Assembly: GCA_937625935.1 (NCBI GenBank)
Contig: OW569375.1
Span: 248,001 to 312,000 of the forward strand
Source: Tetramitus jugosus
Lineage: Eukaryota; Heterolobosea; Eutetramitea; Acrasida; Vahlkampfiidae
Reading direction: 5' to 3'
DNA: 64,000 nucleotides
Shown here: piece after piece, positions 32,124 to 42,622 of the stretch
Layout of the letters: the number at the start of each line of letters is the position of its first letter
How positions within the stretch are numbered: position 1 is the first letter of the stretch
The notes under the pieces: generated by a model
Database searches by the model: none
The model's input: the letters and a program-made list of their open reading frames with translations, nothing else
Told to the model about the DNA's origin: nothing
Made by a program: the position numbers and the translations under genes

Positions 32124-33656
32124 TCAACTGAATATCATTTTAAGGACCACCTTGGGATCGAACATGAACCATTTGTAACCATACATCATGTGCTGCGTTA
32201 AAATGTACATTTTTAACATGTACTTATCTTTTGTGGCCACCTCAAGCATGCGGTCGAGGTTCTTAACAACCCGTGGTACTATGTACTTTCTGAAAAAGGG
32301 ATTGCCTCCCTTCGCCTCCGGCAATGATAAATCAATAGCTGAAGCAGCAAACCAAGGATGAACAGATGCTGTACATATACGATATTGAATGTCGTGACAG
32401 ACGTTCTCTTGATCCACTGGAATCTTTGAGTATCTCAACATTCTATCCAGAGTCAAACACGCCTCAGCTGCGACACTCATCCCTTGTCCATAAACAGGAT
32501 TAAAAGAAGCAACAGAATCTCCCAAAGCAATAAACCCGTTGACTTTGATTCTATCGTAGTGATTAAAAGATGATCCACCTTTTTTGTAAATCTTAAACTG
32601 TTGTTGATCATCTTCCATTTGACTTTGGATTATTTTGAGAGTCTCTTGAGCAAACTCTGGCTCCGTGGACATGAAATCCACGGCATCTTGCAGGGTTTTA
32701 AGTCCAGAATCCTTACCGCTGCCTCCAAACATCAACATGGCTCTTCCATCCTCAATCTCATAGACAAGCATACCTTTAATTGTGGGTAACTTTGGTAAAT
32801 AAATGGAAATCCTAATTGGTTGCCCATTCAACCTCTCTCTGATATGTAGTTTTCCATCTGGGTTTGTGTGGTAAAACTCCATACAACTATACACAATATT
32901 TAGCTTGTGTTGAGTCTTGTACTTTTTGGTGATATCAGTGCACTTTGGATCGACAAGCTTAGTCAACCACTGCAGCGATTTACTGCCACAACCTGAGCAA
33001 TCAACAGTTAGATTTGCCTTAATCTCTTTCTCAGTCCCATCTTCATTCACTCTAACTCCAGTAATCGTTTTACCTGTACTTTGGAAACCGATCACTCGAC
33101 AGTCATCTCTGAACTCTATATTCTGGATTTTTCGGACTCGTTCTCTGATTGTTAACTCGAGTAATCTTCTGCTCTGTGATGGGAATAGCCCCAATTCATC
33201 CAACTCGCCCTTTTCTACCGGTGGTCTTCGCCCATGTTGCCCCACGAACATATCAATCTCCGAAGCATCAAGCATCCTACCTCCATTCTGAACCATCTCA
33301 TCCCAGAACCCAGGAAACATCTTTGCTAAGATATCTCTTCCCCTAAACAGTAATATATGTATTTGTTCACCTTGAGGAGCAACACTCTTATCATCCTGAT
33401 ATTCTCCCTGTTCACAGACAATGACTTGCTTAAAGTGCTGAGATAAGGTAGTGGCTGCGAGTAAACCTCCAATGGAACCACCAATGACTACAGCTGTACC
33501 CTCCTTGTTCACACTATCAAGATTGGATTCATTGATGTGTGATGTTGACAAATCTTCTTGAAACATCACATCTTTCAGGTAAAGGAGTATTCTAATAAGG
33601 TAATACAACACAGGTGATATCAACAACACCGCGAAGAGAAGAGTGATCAGGACCAT
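32124..33656 (-). CDS. Membrane-anchored FAD-dependent monooxygenase
   Basis: Single exon, 510 aa. Residues 1-28 form a hydrophobic N-terminal anchor (VLITLLFAVLLISPVLYYLI). Then comes a Rossmann FAD-binding loop VVIGGSIGGLLAATTLSQHF (GxGxxG-type with a Ser), EQGEYQDD ending the second strand, DCSGCGSKS, and the second FAD motif FIALGDSVASFNPVYGQGMS. This is the PHBH/squalene-epoxidase-type flavoprotein monooxygenase pattern, closest in style to bacterial and fungal FAD-dependent hydroxylases. The hydroxylated substrate is unknown. It could derive from bacterial transfer, but that needs a tree. It converges on the claspin-like gene with 73 nt between stops. Confidence 0.82.
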   Translation of the reverse strand: MVLITLLFAVLLISPVLYYLIRILLYLKDVMFQEDLSTSHINESNLDSVNKEGTAVVIGGSIGGLLAATTLSQHFKQVIVCEQGEYQDDKSVAPQGEQIHILLFRGRDILAKMFPGFWDEMVQNGGRMLDASEIDMFVGQHGRRPPVEKGELDELGLFPSQSRRLLELTIRERVRKIQNIEFRDDCRVIGFQSTGKTITGVRVNEDGTEKEIKANLTVDCSGCGSKSLQWLTKLVDPKCTDITKKYKTQHKLNIVYSCMEFYHTNPDGKLHIRERLNGQPIRISIYLPKLPTIKGMLVYEIEDGRAMLMFGGSGKDSGLKTLQDAVDFMSTEPEFAQETLKIIQSQMEDDQQQFKIYKKGGSSFNHYDRIKVNGFIALGDSVASFNPVYGQGMSVAAEACLTLDRMLRYSKIPVDQENVCHDIQYRICTASVHPWFAASAIDLSLPEAKGGNPFFRKYIVPRVVKNLDRMLEVATKDKYMLKMYILTQHMMYGYKWFMFDPKVVLKMIFS

Positions 33657-33934
33657 GATAAGTGATTTTGTTTGACTGGTTACTTTGAATCACAGTGTGG
33701 TGAACCACTTCAACCTTGCTAACAACAGCTCAAAAGACCATCCCACCTGGCGAAAAGACAAAACACTATTTTTGTAAAATATCGAGTTTACAATACTCAA
33801 TCGACGGAACAATGATACATCAGAGGTTCCATCAACTATTTGGAACAATTTACTCGCGCTTCCATATACAGCAACAAGAGACATAACCTTTATGGTAGTC
33901 GGGAACCAAAGGTATGTGATTGCTCGTTTATTTG

Positions 33935-35129
33935 CTAGTTTCTTTTGCTGATCCGTATCCAGTCAACATCGAGAACGTATTGGTTCACGTTGGCTGGAGC
34001 TTTTGGTCCTTGATTCCAATCAATGTTCAAAGTAATGTACAAGAAGAACGATTGGTCAAAAGGCCACTGTTGGGATCCTGCGTTCACAGGTTTCTGGTAT
34101 CTCAAGAGCTCAGTGGAACCGGCATTAAGGATCAAAACAGTTTCATCCCAAATCAGAGAGTACTGTTGGAACTTGTTAACATTTGGATTCTCATATCGAT
34201 TCTCCATAAAATCACTGAAATGAAAAGCATGTGATGTTTTTGTGATTCCGTTCACCTTCCAAGCAGCATTGTACTTTAGCATATTGATTTCACCTGACAG
34301 TGACCAACCTCCATACACATTATCCCTTGCCATGATGTTTAATCCGGCAAAAGGTCCATCGCCTGTTTCAATTCTAGCTCGAAAATCAATTCGGCCATAC
34401 TTGAATGGGTGTTAAAAGTTGAAATTCTTCCACTGCCACTTGTCTGTTCCAGGGATGCGTGATGCAGTCAACCTCATACAACACTCCATTTGGTGGTGTT
34501 GATGCTTCCTCCGTTGAATTCATCTTCGAACACGGACCTCCAACCTGATGGTACAGCCGGAATTGGTGTACTCGTCAATGAATTATCAGGAGAGGGTGGT
34601 GGAGGTGAAGGAGAAGGTGCAGGAGGAGGTGGTGTAGGAGATGGAGCCGATCCAACAGGGTATAGAGCTCCATTACAGCAACTATACAAGAGGGGAGAAT
34701 AGCAAATCCACATGATTGTGTCCCTACTGGGCACAACCTTGTTCCGAAACAAGTATGTACAGATGGAGAATAACATTGACCACCACAACAGGATAATCCA
34801 GCTCCGCAACCACACTGCGATGGTGGAGGTGGTGGAGGTGGTGTGGGAGACGGCAGTGGAGGTGGTGGAGAAGGTGGAGGATTAGGAGAGGGGCTTGGAG
34901 GGCTTGTACGTGGTACCAGGTTTCCATTCACACAAGAATACTGGGTAGGTGGATAGCAGGCTGAACCACATCGTTGTGTTCCAAATGGACATAAAAATCC
35001 ATCAAAGCAAGTGTATTGGCTTGGGTGGTAACAAGCTGCTCCACACGACTGGTACCCGCTTGGACACTGAGCACAGACCTCTGACACATCAATCGCCAAC
35101 AGCAATATTAATACGTTCCAAAAATTCAT
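33935..35129 (-). pseudogene. Frameshifted secreted GH16-like glucanase with Cys/Pro-rich N-terminus
   Basis: The minus strand starts with a good signal peptide (MNFWNVLILLLAIDVSEVCA) at 35129. Four ~35-aa Cys repeats follow (CPSGYQSCGAACYHPSQYTC and relatives), separated by a Pro/Ser tract. The fourth repeat breaks frame near 34700 (CPVGTQSCG in one frame, YSPLLYSCCNGAL in the next). A second Pro/Ser linker then joins a GH16 fold beginning FEDEFNGGSINTTKW, which stops at 34474. Further GH16 pieces resume in other frames (SGSGRISTFNT; then FKYGRIDFRARIETGDGPF), with one break at a CCC run near 34407. The final ORF carries WSLSGEINMLKY in place of the GEIDIxE motif, so the middle Asp and the acid/base Glu are lost. 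At least three frame changes support a decayed gene. Sequencing error is possible but does not explain the lost residues. Confidence 0.75.
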
Positions 35130-35174
35130 GGGTGGACTTCTCAAGTTTGTATTTTCAGTTGGTTTGTGTCTCAA

Positions 35175-35712
35175 CAGATCTCACAAAACTTCGGTGCCTT
35201 TTAACCTTGTATGGTTAGATAGGTATCGCATACCCATGTACCACAAAAAACAGTAGAGATAGAAATACATTTGTAAAGTAAGGATACAATCACCACCCAA
35301 AGAATGCAAAGTACGACAGCCAGAAGGAACACGTAACTTCATCACGGAGTTTCACACTTCGGGGAATAAACACGTTCGGATGGTAACCAACATAGAACAA
35401 ACAAGTCCAACAAGTATGTCCACAACCATAGATTTTGCTATTCGAGAATGAATAGGGTATGATTGATGATAATAACTTCACCACCTTCAAGGTTATGAAA
35501 ACTTGAATTCCAGATAACCTGGGGAACGGGGAGTAAAATTCGACCGTTTCCCAGAGAAGAATTTTTCCCGATTGATTCCAAGGCGCGGAATTCGACATTG
35601 TGCTCACTATTTTCCACACAAGCTCTCACACTCAACAACAAACAACAAAGACATCTACGCGCACACCTGGGTAAAAAAACAACGCAGCGTGCATTTTCAC
35701 AAAATCATCATA
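35175..35712. other. Divergent intergenic region between GH16 pseudogene and permease
   Basis: About 540 bases. ORFs here are short, overlap in several frames and look like noise. The last 140 bases before the permease ATG (an in-frame run from 35572) are read as a leader rich in ACA/AAC. No RNA gene seen. Confidence 0.4.
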
Positions 35713-38230
35713 ATGAGCCAACACACCAACAACAATAACAATATTCAATCGGCTCATTACTCTGAAGACTATCGTCAAGTGTCAAGTACACCCACTACAC
35801 CTACGACTACTACTACTACTACAACACCTACTACAACGACATTAGCAAGTAATCAAGTGAGTGGGAATGGCAGTGGTGGTGGTACTGTAGTGTACATGAA
35901 CTCTCCTTCATCATCCATCATTCAACACTCGACCCATCATGACGTCATATCGGACTATTACAATGATTATGGGAATACGGTGACTGCAGATACAGGTGAT
36001 TGTGTGTCTTACACGAACAATAACAATAATGATTATGACAAGAATGAAATTTTGAATTGGGGTATTAACAAGTGCAAGGGTACTTGTGAAAGCATGAAGT
36101 TTGGTGATTTGAAGAGCTCTGTGATCGATAAGAAGAACCGAATCAGAGAACAGGAACGAATTGCCGCCATGGGCCGTTTTGGTGTTTTACGACGGATTTT
36201 TGGCGGAAAAAATTCTAATGAAGAAACTTTGCCGTTGAACAATGAAAATGGAGGAGAAGAAGCAGCTCTAAAGAAGGCAAAGCCTCACAAGCTCTCACAG
36301 TTGCCTGCTACTGCCATCTCTGGAAATGATTTATTGAGTAGTTGTTTGTATGTGACTGGTCTTTGCACGAGCTATGCTGGATTTTTTGCTCCATTGTGCT
36401 TGTTGCTTGTCGATTTGTTGCTCTACTTGTACAAATCTATTTATTCTGAGGTTGGATCGGCAATTGCACTCAATGGTGCGAGCTATACCCTCTTGTTGAA
36501 CACTACTTCGAAACGAACTGCTTCTCTGGCTGCTTGCTTGACTGTATGTACATTCAGTGTTGTTGTTCATATTTGTTTATTTGAATGTTTATTTGAGTGT
36601 TTGACTGTTTATTTGCTTTCGATTGAATATGATCTTGACACTCTTTTTCAACGACCAATAGATGATCTCCTATGTAGCTACAGCTGTTGTTTCTGCGTCT
36701 ACTGCGATTCAGTACATGCGTCTGTTGCCTTACTGTGAGAATGTGCCATTGTTCTGGGGCTGTGTCATCATTCTAGCCATTTTCGCAGTGTTGAATCTCA
36801 TTGGTATCTCTGAGTCGGCTGTTGCAGCCTTCTTGATCTTTGCCTTCCATACTATCTGTTTGACTGTTCTCTGTCTCACCTGTTTTGGTTATGCTGTGTG
36901 GTATGATCGATTCGAAACATTGAAGAACAATTGGAATACTCAGTTTACGCACACGGGTCTCTCGAGTCGAGAAATGTTTGGTCACATTGTCAAGCAAATT
37001 TATTTGGGCTTTGGTGCTGGTATGTTGGGAGTGACTGGATTTGAAACATCAGCCAACTTTATCGAACAACAGAAGCCAGGTGTCTTCCCAAAGACATTGA
37101 GAAACATGTGGGCATTGGTTACCATCTTCAATCCAACCATTTCATTCTTGTCTCTCTGCGTCATGCCACTGAGTGAGTTGACCAACTCAAAAACAAACTC
37201 CAATTTGTTGTCTCAGATGGGAATGAAGAGCGTTGGTCGTTGGTTCCAAATTACACTCTCTCTGGATGCTGCTATTGTGCTCGCTGGATCAGTGTTGACC
37301 GGCTACGTTGGTATTACAGGTCTGTTGAGACAAATGGCACTTGATAGATGCTTCCCTGCTCTATTTTTGAAGACTAACAGGATCCGTGGTACTAATCATT
37401 GGATCATTATCACTTTCTTCGTTGTTTGTGTGTCCATGAGCTTTTTGCTTGGTCAATCCGGACTCAGTGCACTTGCTGGTGTGTACGCCATTGCCTTCTT
37501 GAGTGTCATGTCACTGTTCGCCATTGGAGACTTACTGTTGAAGTACAAGAGAGGATCAATCAAAAGAGGACCACATGCCAGCAAAACTGTCATTGTTTTG
37601 GCTGCTGGTGGAACAATGGTGGCACTATCTGCCAATATTGTGATCAATCCAGAGTATTTGGCCTTTTTCTTTGCATACTACACTGTTTGTGCCTTGCTGG
37701 TGTTGAGCATGTTGTGGCGTGTCAAGATTATCAAATTTGTCATCTACATTATTCACTCCAGATTCCACAAGTTCAAGTCATGCATCTGGTTCGTGCAAAA
37801 ACTGATCCGACACGCTCAAGAGATCAACTCTCAAAGTGTCATCTTCTTCTCCAAGAGTGACAATTTGTCCACACTGAACAAGGCCGTGTTGTACATTCGT
37901 GAGAACGAACTCACCTCGTGGATTCGTATCGTTCACGTCTACTCACGAAGTGATCCCAACAGAGACACCGAGTTGGACATGAAGTTGGATCAGATGCGCA
38001 GATTCTGCAGCATCATGGACGAGATGTACCCAAAGATGAGAATTGATTTTGTCGGTGTAGAGAGTGAAAAGCTGCTGGGAACAAGTGCTGCATTCGGTCC
38101 TCAAGTCGTCGATTTGTTAGAGGAGCACTACGGTGTTCGCAAGAACCAAATGTTCATCTCCTGTCCATCTGAAATGTTCAGATACAAGGTTGCGGATCTG
38201 AACGGTGTTCGTATCATCACTTCAGACTAA
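35713..38230 (+). CDS. APC-superfamily amino-acid permease with a soluble C-terminal domain
   Basis: Exons 35713-36543 and 36662-38230 flank a 118-nt GTATGT...AG intron and encode 799 aa. The N-terminal ~170 residues are polar (Asn/Thr/Ser tracts). The transporter core starts at NDLLSSCLYVTGLCTSYAG and runs through about 12 hydrophobic segments, including VEIG-like SEVGSAIALNGASYTLLL, LNLIGISESAVAAFLIF and GFGAGMLGVTGFETSANFIEQ, the APC-family TM6-like stretch. The intron falls between the third and fourth segments and joins SLAACLT to MISYVATAVVSAS. The last ~190 residues are hydrophilic and alpha/beta-like (SQSVIFFSKSDNLSTLNKAV; IRIVHVYSRSD; RIDFVGVE). They recall the universal-stress-like regulatory tails of some APC transporters. 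Substrate unknown. Confidence 0.82.
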
Positions 38231-38392
38231 AACACAACAGTTCACACACGGAAAGCACATGGAGCCTAAGAAGCACAAGTCAAATAATAATAAATTCCAC
38301 GATATAGTTTTGCAAGTTCGTTTCCCAATTTCCATCAAAAGTCTGCAACGAACACAAAACAACAACAACCAACTGTTGATCATTGATTAATT

Positions 38393-39475
38393 ATGAGTCA
38401 CGCAATTCACTTATTGGGACATGAATATCAGCGACAAGTATTGCTGCAGACGAGTTCTGTCATTCGATTGAGCAACGGTAGACTTTTATTGGTCAATTGC
38501 TCTGAACTGACACAGAAGAGGTTTATAGAGTCTGGTGGTCTTTCGTTCAGTCGTGTGGATGCTGTTTTGATTACGAGTTTGTCTCTGAGGCATGTGTCTG
38601 GTCTACCTGGCATGTTGGCCATGTTGCTCTACAAGAAACAAGAGGAAAACCCGCATGTGACAATCGTGGGACCTAAGGGCATCCAACAATATTGCGAGAC
38701 AGTGTTTGCATTGACCGATACGTTCTTTCGAAAGATTGCAATGACGTTCGTGGAGTTAGACGCACAAGAAGGAGAAAAGATGGTTTACAGTCAATCGTTA
38801 CAAAGAGACAAGCGGTATGTGAACGTCTGGGGAATGACACACTGTACTGACAGTGGCGGTAACAACAATTCGGTGACTTGTACCTACTTGGTTGATTCTC
38901 TCTGTCAATCCGGGCTCGATAAAGCAAAGTTGGCGCTGTACGGAGTGACTGATAGTCACATTAAGGAGAAATTGGCTTCTAAGGAGTCTGTTGTAACGCA
39001 GGACAATATCACAATCGATTATGATATGGTCAAGGCTAAACCACGGCTCGACTCATTGATTATCATCTCTCCACCACTGTCGTCCACGACTGAAAGTGAG
39101 CGTGTGCTACTGACTCGAGACAAGCTGTTAAGTGGTTTTATCAACGCAGAGAAGGCAAATTATCCCATAACCTATCTGATTGAGGACTCAGTGCGTCGTC
39201 TACAGTACGACACAAACAGTGGTCATATGCTTGAATCTCAACAATCAGAACTAATTCGCAGCTTGAATAACGAAGAAACTAACCAAGCTCAATTGATTGT
39301 TCGTGTCAGATATTTGCCACCAGGAACAGGTGTACCAGAGGGGCTAGTTCAACTCAACCAAGTCGATCCTGTTACATTACACAACACATCCGTCGAAGAA
39401 ATCAATAACATGAGACGTCGGCTCTCGCGGACCGTCACTCCTCAGCTCAACAATACCACCATTCTCTATGTATAA
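38393..39475 (+). CDS. Half-length tRNase Z-like metallo-beta-lactamase-fold protein without metal ligands
   Basis: Single exon, 360 aa. LLLVNCSELTQKRFIESGG, DAVLITSLSLRHVSGLPGMLAML, HVTIVGPKGIQQYC and KLASKESVVTQDN follow the order of the amino half of long-form tRNase Z (ELAC2/Trz1). The site where HxHxDH would lie reads SLSLRHVSGLPG, so the zinc ligands are absent, as in the inactive N-terminal half of tRNase Z-L. No carboxyl catalytic half follows: the gene ends with a Thr/Asn-rich tail, and the next gene lies on the other strand. The full enzyme is usually ~800 aa. It may be a separate non-catalytic partner or a relic. The frame is clean, which argues against recent decay. Confidence 0.62.
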   Translation: MSHAIHLLGHEYQRQVLLQTSSVIRLSNGRLLLVNCSELTQKRFIESGGLSFSRVDAVLITSLSLRHVSGLPGMLAMLLYKKQEENPHVTIVGPKGIQQYCETVFALTDTFFRKIAMTFVELDAQEGEKMVYSQSLQRDKRYVNVWGMTHCTDSGGNNNSVTCTYLVDSLCQSGLDKAKLALYGVTDSHIKEKLASKESVVTQDNITIDYDMVKAKPRLDSLIIISPPLSSTTESERVLLTRDKLLSGFINAEKANYPITYLIEDSVRRLQYDTNSGHMLESQQSELIRSLNNEETNQAQLIVRVRYLPPGTGVPEGLVQLNQVDPVTLHNTSVEEINNMRRRLSRTVTPQLNNTTILYV

Positions 39476-39521
39476 GGAACAATTTTGACAATTGTAGTTG
39501 TTAAGTGAAATTTTTATACAA

Positions 39522-41588
39522 TTAGAATCGTCCATCGAATCCAATAAATCCAGTGAGCAAGAACACCGGGAAGAATCTCTTCTTCTCGATTTGAGAACAC
39601 CAATTCCAAGCACTGGTCAACCTTCCATCAATACAACTGCCAGCATCCATAAAGTTGTCAGCACCACTGCCATCGAATCCAGATTGGAAGAAGTCACACA
39701 ATATTTCCTTCTTGAGCTCTTCAGAACCACCAAAAGTACAATCGATATAGTTTGCAATATTTCGATCCTTTGTCAACTTGTCAATATGACCTAGAGCAGT
39801 GACAATTGGTGAGAGAATTCTTTCCACTTGTGTGTACTTGTCAATAAACATCAGCGCGTTCGGCACATTGTGATCACCCAAATGTATCACACTCGAACCT
39901 ACCCAATTCTCACCCACAACTCTCTGCACACGATACAGGATGTTATGCATGGCCTTGCTGATTCGAGGGCAGGATTGAAGTCTGTTCAAACCTTGACCTG
40001 TGTCTCTCAATCTGTAAGGTGATCGCTCAGCATCCAGTAAATCTTGTTCACAGAAGTACCACAATCTGAACATGTCATTCAAGATCTCACGCCACAGTGT
40101 CAAAGACTGGAACACATAATGGTATTGTCTCTCGTGAGAGTGAGTCAATCGATGACCAGCCTGTCCTGCTCTAATCGCAAGAGAGTAAGGATCTTCAATC
40201 TCCTTTGGATGGAACATTGACGTCAGATAATGGAGCATCTGGTCACAGCAGTCTCTGCTGCCTCTCAAGAAGGCATTGTTGTCACCAATCGAGTACAGGC
40301 AAGTCTTGAGATTGTCAGAACTGATATCATCATTGGCGTACTTTCTGCTCAAGTGTTCAATTGCTCTCTCCTTCATCTTGATCTCACGCTGAACCTGATC
40401 TCTGGATTTGTCGTCTGACAGAATCTCTGAAGTAGCAATGACAATGTACTCATCAGATAGCATCTCCACCGCGTTCTTCTTCACCAGATGGGAATGAACC
40501 ATCTTTATATCCTTGACACAATTGAATCCCAACAAGTCCTTCACCTCGGACAATTGCGTATCCATGAGCATGTACAATAGTTTTCCATACTCGGATCTCA
40601 TCTTTTCAGGGTTCATAATCTTGTGACGTCTGCCCACTTCGAAAATGGTCTGGAAAAACAGTTCGTTATCCTCAAAATTCTTATCTCTAATGAGAGCTTG
40701 ACCAGTGGGATAATCTGATGCAACTACTAGACCACTCAGAATGGCACAAACGTCCTTGACCTGTGCATGAATTCTCGAAGTTTTACTCTTGAACGAAATA
40801 ATGTCCACTCGATCCGTATATTCACTCACTTTGATCGCAGCCTCCAACAATCGCAATGCCTTTCTCTCTGTGAGTGAAAGTCTCATTGGAATGTACTTTG
40901 CTCTCTCAGCAATGTTACTTGGTGCAACAGAAGCAATCATGGAACTGATTGGTGTTGGTGTAGCACTCAGAGCAGCAGCATTACCATTAGCATTACTGTT
41001 CTTGTTCTTGTGATCCTTGCCATTGGAAGTTGAGCTTGCTTGTGAGTCATTGTCTTCTGCTTCTTCTTCTTCTTCTGATGAAGCTATCGCTTGTTTCTTT
41101 GCACTTTCTCTCGTATAGTAAATGGAGCTTGCTGTAGTCGTAGTAGTTGTTGTTGTTGTTGTGTTACCTTCTTCATCGTGCATGGATTCACCTGCTTGTT
41201 GAGTTTTGATTCTTTTGGATGCATCTTGTTCAATAGGAGAGGAATTATTGTTGTTGTTGTTGGTGGTGGTGTCAGTAGTCGTAGTAGTTGTGGTAATGAC
41301 CACGGATTTGGTCGTGTGCTTTCTTCTTGTTCCCTTCTTGTGCAAATAAGCAAAGCAAACTTCACAATAATCATCACAGCACTGTTCACAGAAGAGTGAT
41401 GCAGGTTGATCACCACACTCGATACACATGCCATCATTGTGTGCTGCTGATGATTGGTTCAGTTGGTCCTGTTGTAGCTTGTCAAAGCTTTCATCGTCTT
41501 CCATGGTCAAATCACTGTCTTCTTCCTCTGGAGTAGATGAAGATGGTAGAGTACCGTCCAATACTTGTGATAGAGTACGTTTTGACAT
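39522..41588 (-). CDS. B-box zinc finger plus DUF2009 protein
   Basis: Single exon, 688 aa. Residues ~54-98 (CIECGDQPASLFCEQCCDDY, then CFAYLHKKGTRRKHTTK) have Cys/His spacing of a B-box-type zinc finger. A Thr/Asn/Ser-rich linker with acidic clusters follows. From ~230 the sequence is DUF2009 (PF09418): LSLTERKALRLLEAAIKVSE, the VCAILSGLVVASDY block, a long HKIMNPEKMRSEYGKLLY helix, DQVQREIKMKERAIEHLSRK and a C-terminal NWVGSSVIHLGDHNVPNALM. DUF2009 occurs widely in plants, amoebae and other protists without assigned function. The combination with a B-box suggests a ubiquitin- or protein-interaction role. The gene is convergent with the tRNase Z-like gene and divergent to SDHAF4. Confidence 0.85.
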   Translation of the reverse strand: MSKRTLSQVLDGTLPSSSTPEEEDSDLTMEDDESFDKLQQDQLNQSSAAHNDGMCIECGDQPASLFCEQCCDDYCEVCFAYLHKKGTRRKHTTKSVVITTTTTTTDTTTNNNNNNSSPIEQDASKRIKTQQAGESMHDEEGNTTTTTTTTTTASSIYYTRESAKKQAIASSEEEEEAEDNDSQASSTSNGKDHKNKNSNANGNAAALSATPTPISSMIASVAPSNIAERAKYIPMRLSLTERKALRLLEAAIKVSEYTDRVDIISFKSKTSRIHAQVKDVCAILSGLVVASDYPTGQALIRDKNFEDNELFFQTIFEVGRRHKIMNPEKMRSEYGKLLYMLMDTQLSEVKDLLGFNCVKDIKMVHSHLVKKNAVEMLSDEYIVIATSEILSDDKSRDQVQREIKMKERAIEHLSRKYANDDISSDNLKTCLYSIGDNNAFLRGSRDCCDQMLHYLTSMFHPKEIEDPYSLAIRAGQAGHRLTHSHERQYHYVFQSLTLWREILNDMFRLWYFCEQDLLDAERSPYRLRDTGQGLNRLQSCPRISKAMHNILYRVQRVVGENWVGSSVIHLGDHNVPNALMFIDKYTQVERILSPIVTALGHIDKLTKDRNIANYIDCTFGGSEELKKEILCDFFQSGFDGSGADNFMDAGSCIDGRLTSAWNWCSQIEKKRFFPVFLLTGFIGFDGRF

Positions 41589-41834
41589 TGTTGATGATGT
41601 GGTGTTGATTGTATGGTGGAGTAGGAGTAGTGTTGAGTGACTGTGTGCCGTTTTAAAGACTTCCTCAACCCAGAAGTATCATGACTTCTGTGTGGCGCTT
41701 GTTCCGTGACAGTCGCACATTCACCGAATATTACAACAAAAATTCTTTTGTTCCGCGTTTTTGGCGGCAAATGACGGAAAATCAAAAACTTTCCTTGTTT
41801 GAACTCAAATTGCAAACAACAAAAAGCAAACAAA

Positions 41835-42491
41835 ATGATGATAACAAACAGCTCTAGAAGCATCATGAGACAATGTCTCTCTTCTTCTATGCTTCTCCGT
41901 CAACAAATGATTATTCGTCCCTTCTCATGCACTCCCATTCCTTCACAATGGAACAACAATCATAAAACAGGAGATCAAGAAGATGACGATGACATGTATC
42001 TCACAGAAGAACAAAAAGCACACAAGAAAAAGATTGAAGCCGAATTTAGAGAGATTCAAGAACGATATGCCGATGTCCGAAAATTTATTCAAGATCAATT
42101 GAGTGAGAATGGTGGTGTTGTGAGTTTGGGACCAGTGGATCTTCCCTCGCCTGGTGTCAGTTCTGGAGATCCAGATTTGGATGAGTCGGTGAGAGCATGG
42201 AGATTGACCAATACTGAAGATGATCCGAGGTTTGCAAAGGTGTTCAAGAAGAAGACGGGGCCACCGAAAGGTAGTGCTGCGGCCAATGTGCTCAATATGG
42301 CCAATGGCTTGATGGATGGAGAGGACGATGATGATGATGATGGATCGACCGAAGTGCATCTGTCAGAGGAGGAAAGCAAGGAATATATCAATCCGTATAA
42401 TGATGAAACGGGTGAATACAATGGACCAAAGGGTCCCGAACCAACACGGTACGGTGATTGGGAGAGAAGTGGAAGGGTTTCTGATTTCTAA
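41835..42491 (+). CDS. SDHAF4: Succinate dehydrogenase assembly factor 4 (SDHAF4)
   Basis: Single exon, 218 aa. The C-terminus has the invariant SDHAF4/Sdh8 (DUF1674) signature: NPYNDETGEYNGPKGPEP followed by TRYGDWERSGRVSDF at the very end. The first ~30 residues (MITNSSRSIMRQCLSSSML and on) are Arg/Ser-rich, a mitochondrial presequence. The assembly factor binds flavinylated SDHA in the matrix and helps it join SDHB. The family is usually ~110-150 aa. Here an additional charged and acidic middle section lengthens it. The start was chosen at the first ATG of the presequence, after an AAC/AAA-rich leader. Confidence 0.93.
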   Translation: MMITNSSRSIMRQCLSSSMLLRQQMIIRPFSCTPIPSQWNNNHKTGDQEDDDDMYLTEEQKAHKKKIEAEFREIQERYADVRKFIQDQLSENGGVVSLGPVDLPSPGVSSGDPDLDESVRAWRLTNTEDDPRFAKVFKKKTGPPKGSAAANVLNMANGLMDGEDDDDDDGSTEVHLSEEESKEYINPYNDETGEYNGPKGPEPTRYGDWERSGRVSDF

Positions 42492-42622
42492 AGTAAATTT
42501 TATTATGGTGTACATTGACAATGGCATGTTGTATCTGAGTTAATCGTACAAAAGAGAGTGGTATTTCTCATCTATCTGAGTTCATGACAATATAATGTTA
42601 TATCGCGACATGATTGGGTATG

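Noticed and set aside
33690..33884. 64-codon minus-strand ORF upstream of the FAD monooxygenase
   Set aside because: Could be a leader exon, but it ends in a stop before the next start and I found no matching splice sites.
36544..36738. ORF tail reading through the permease intron
   Set aside because: The run reads into hydrophobic nonsense after the donor. The splice to 36662 restores the APC helices.
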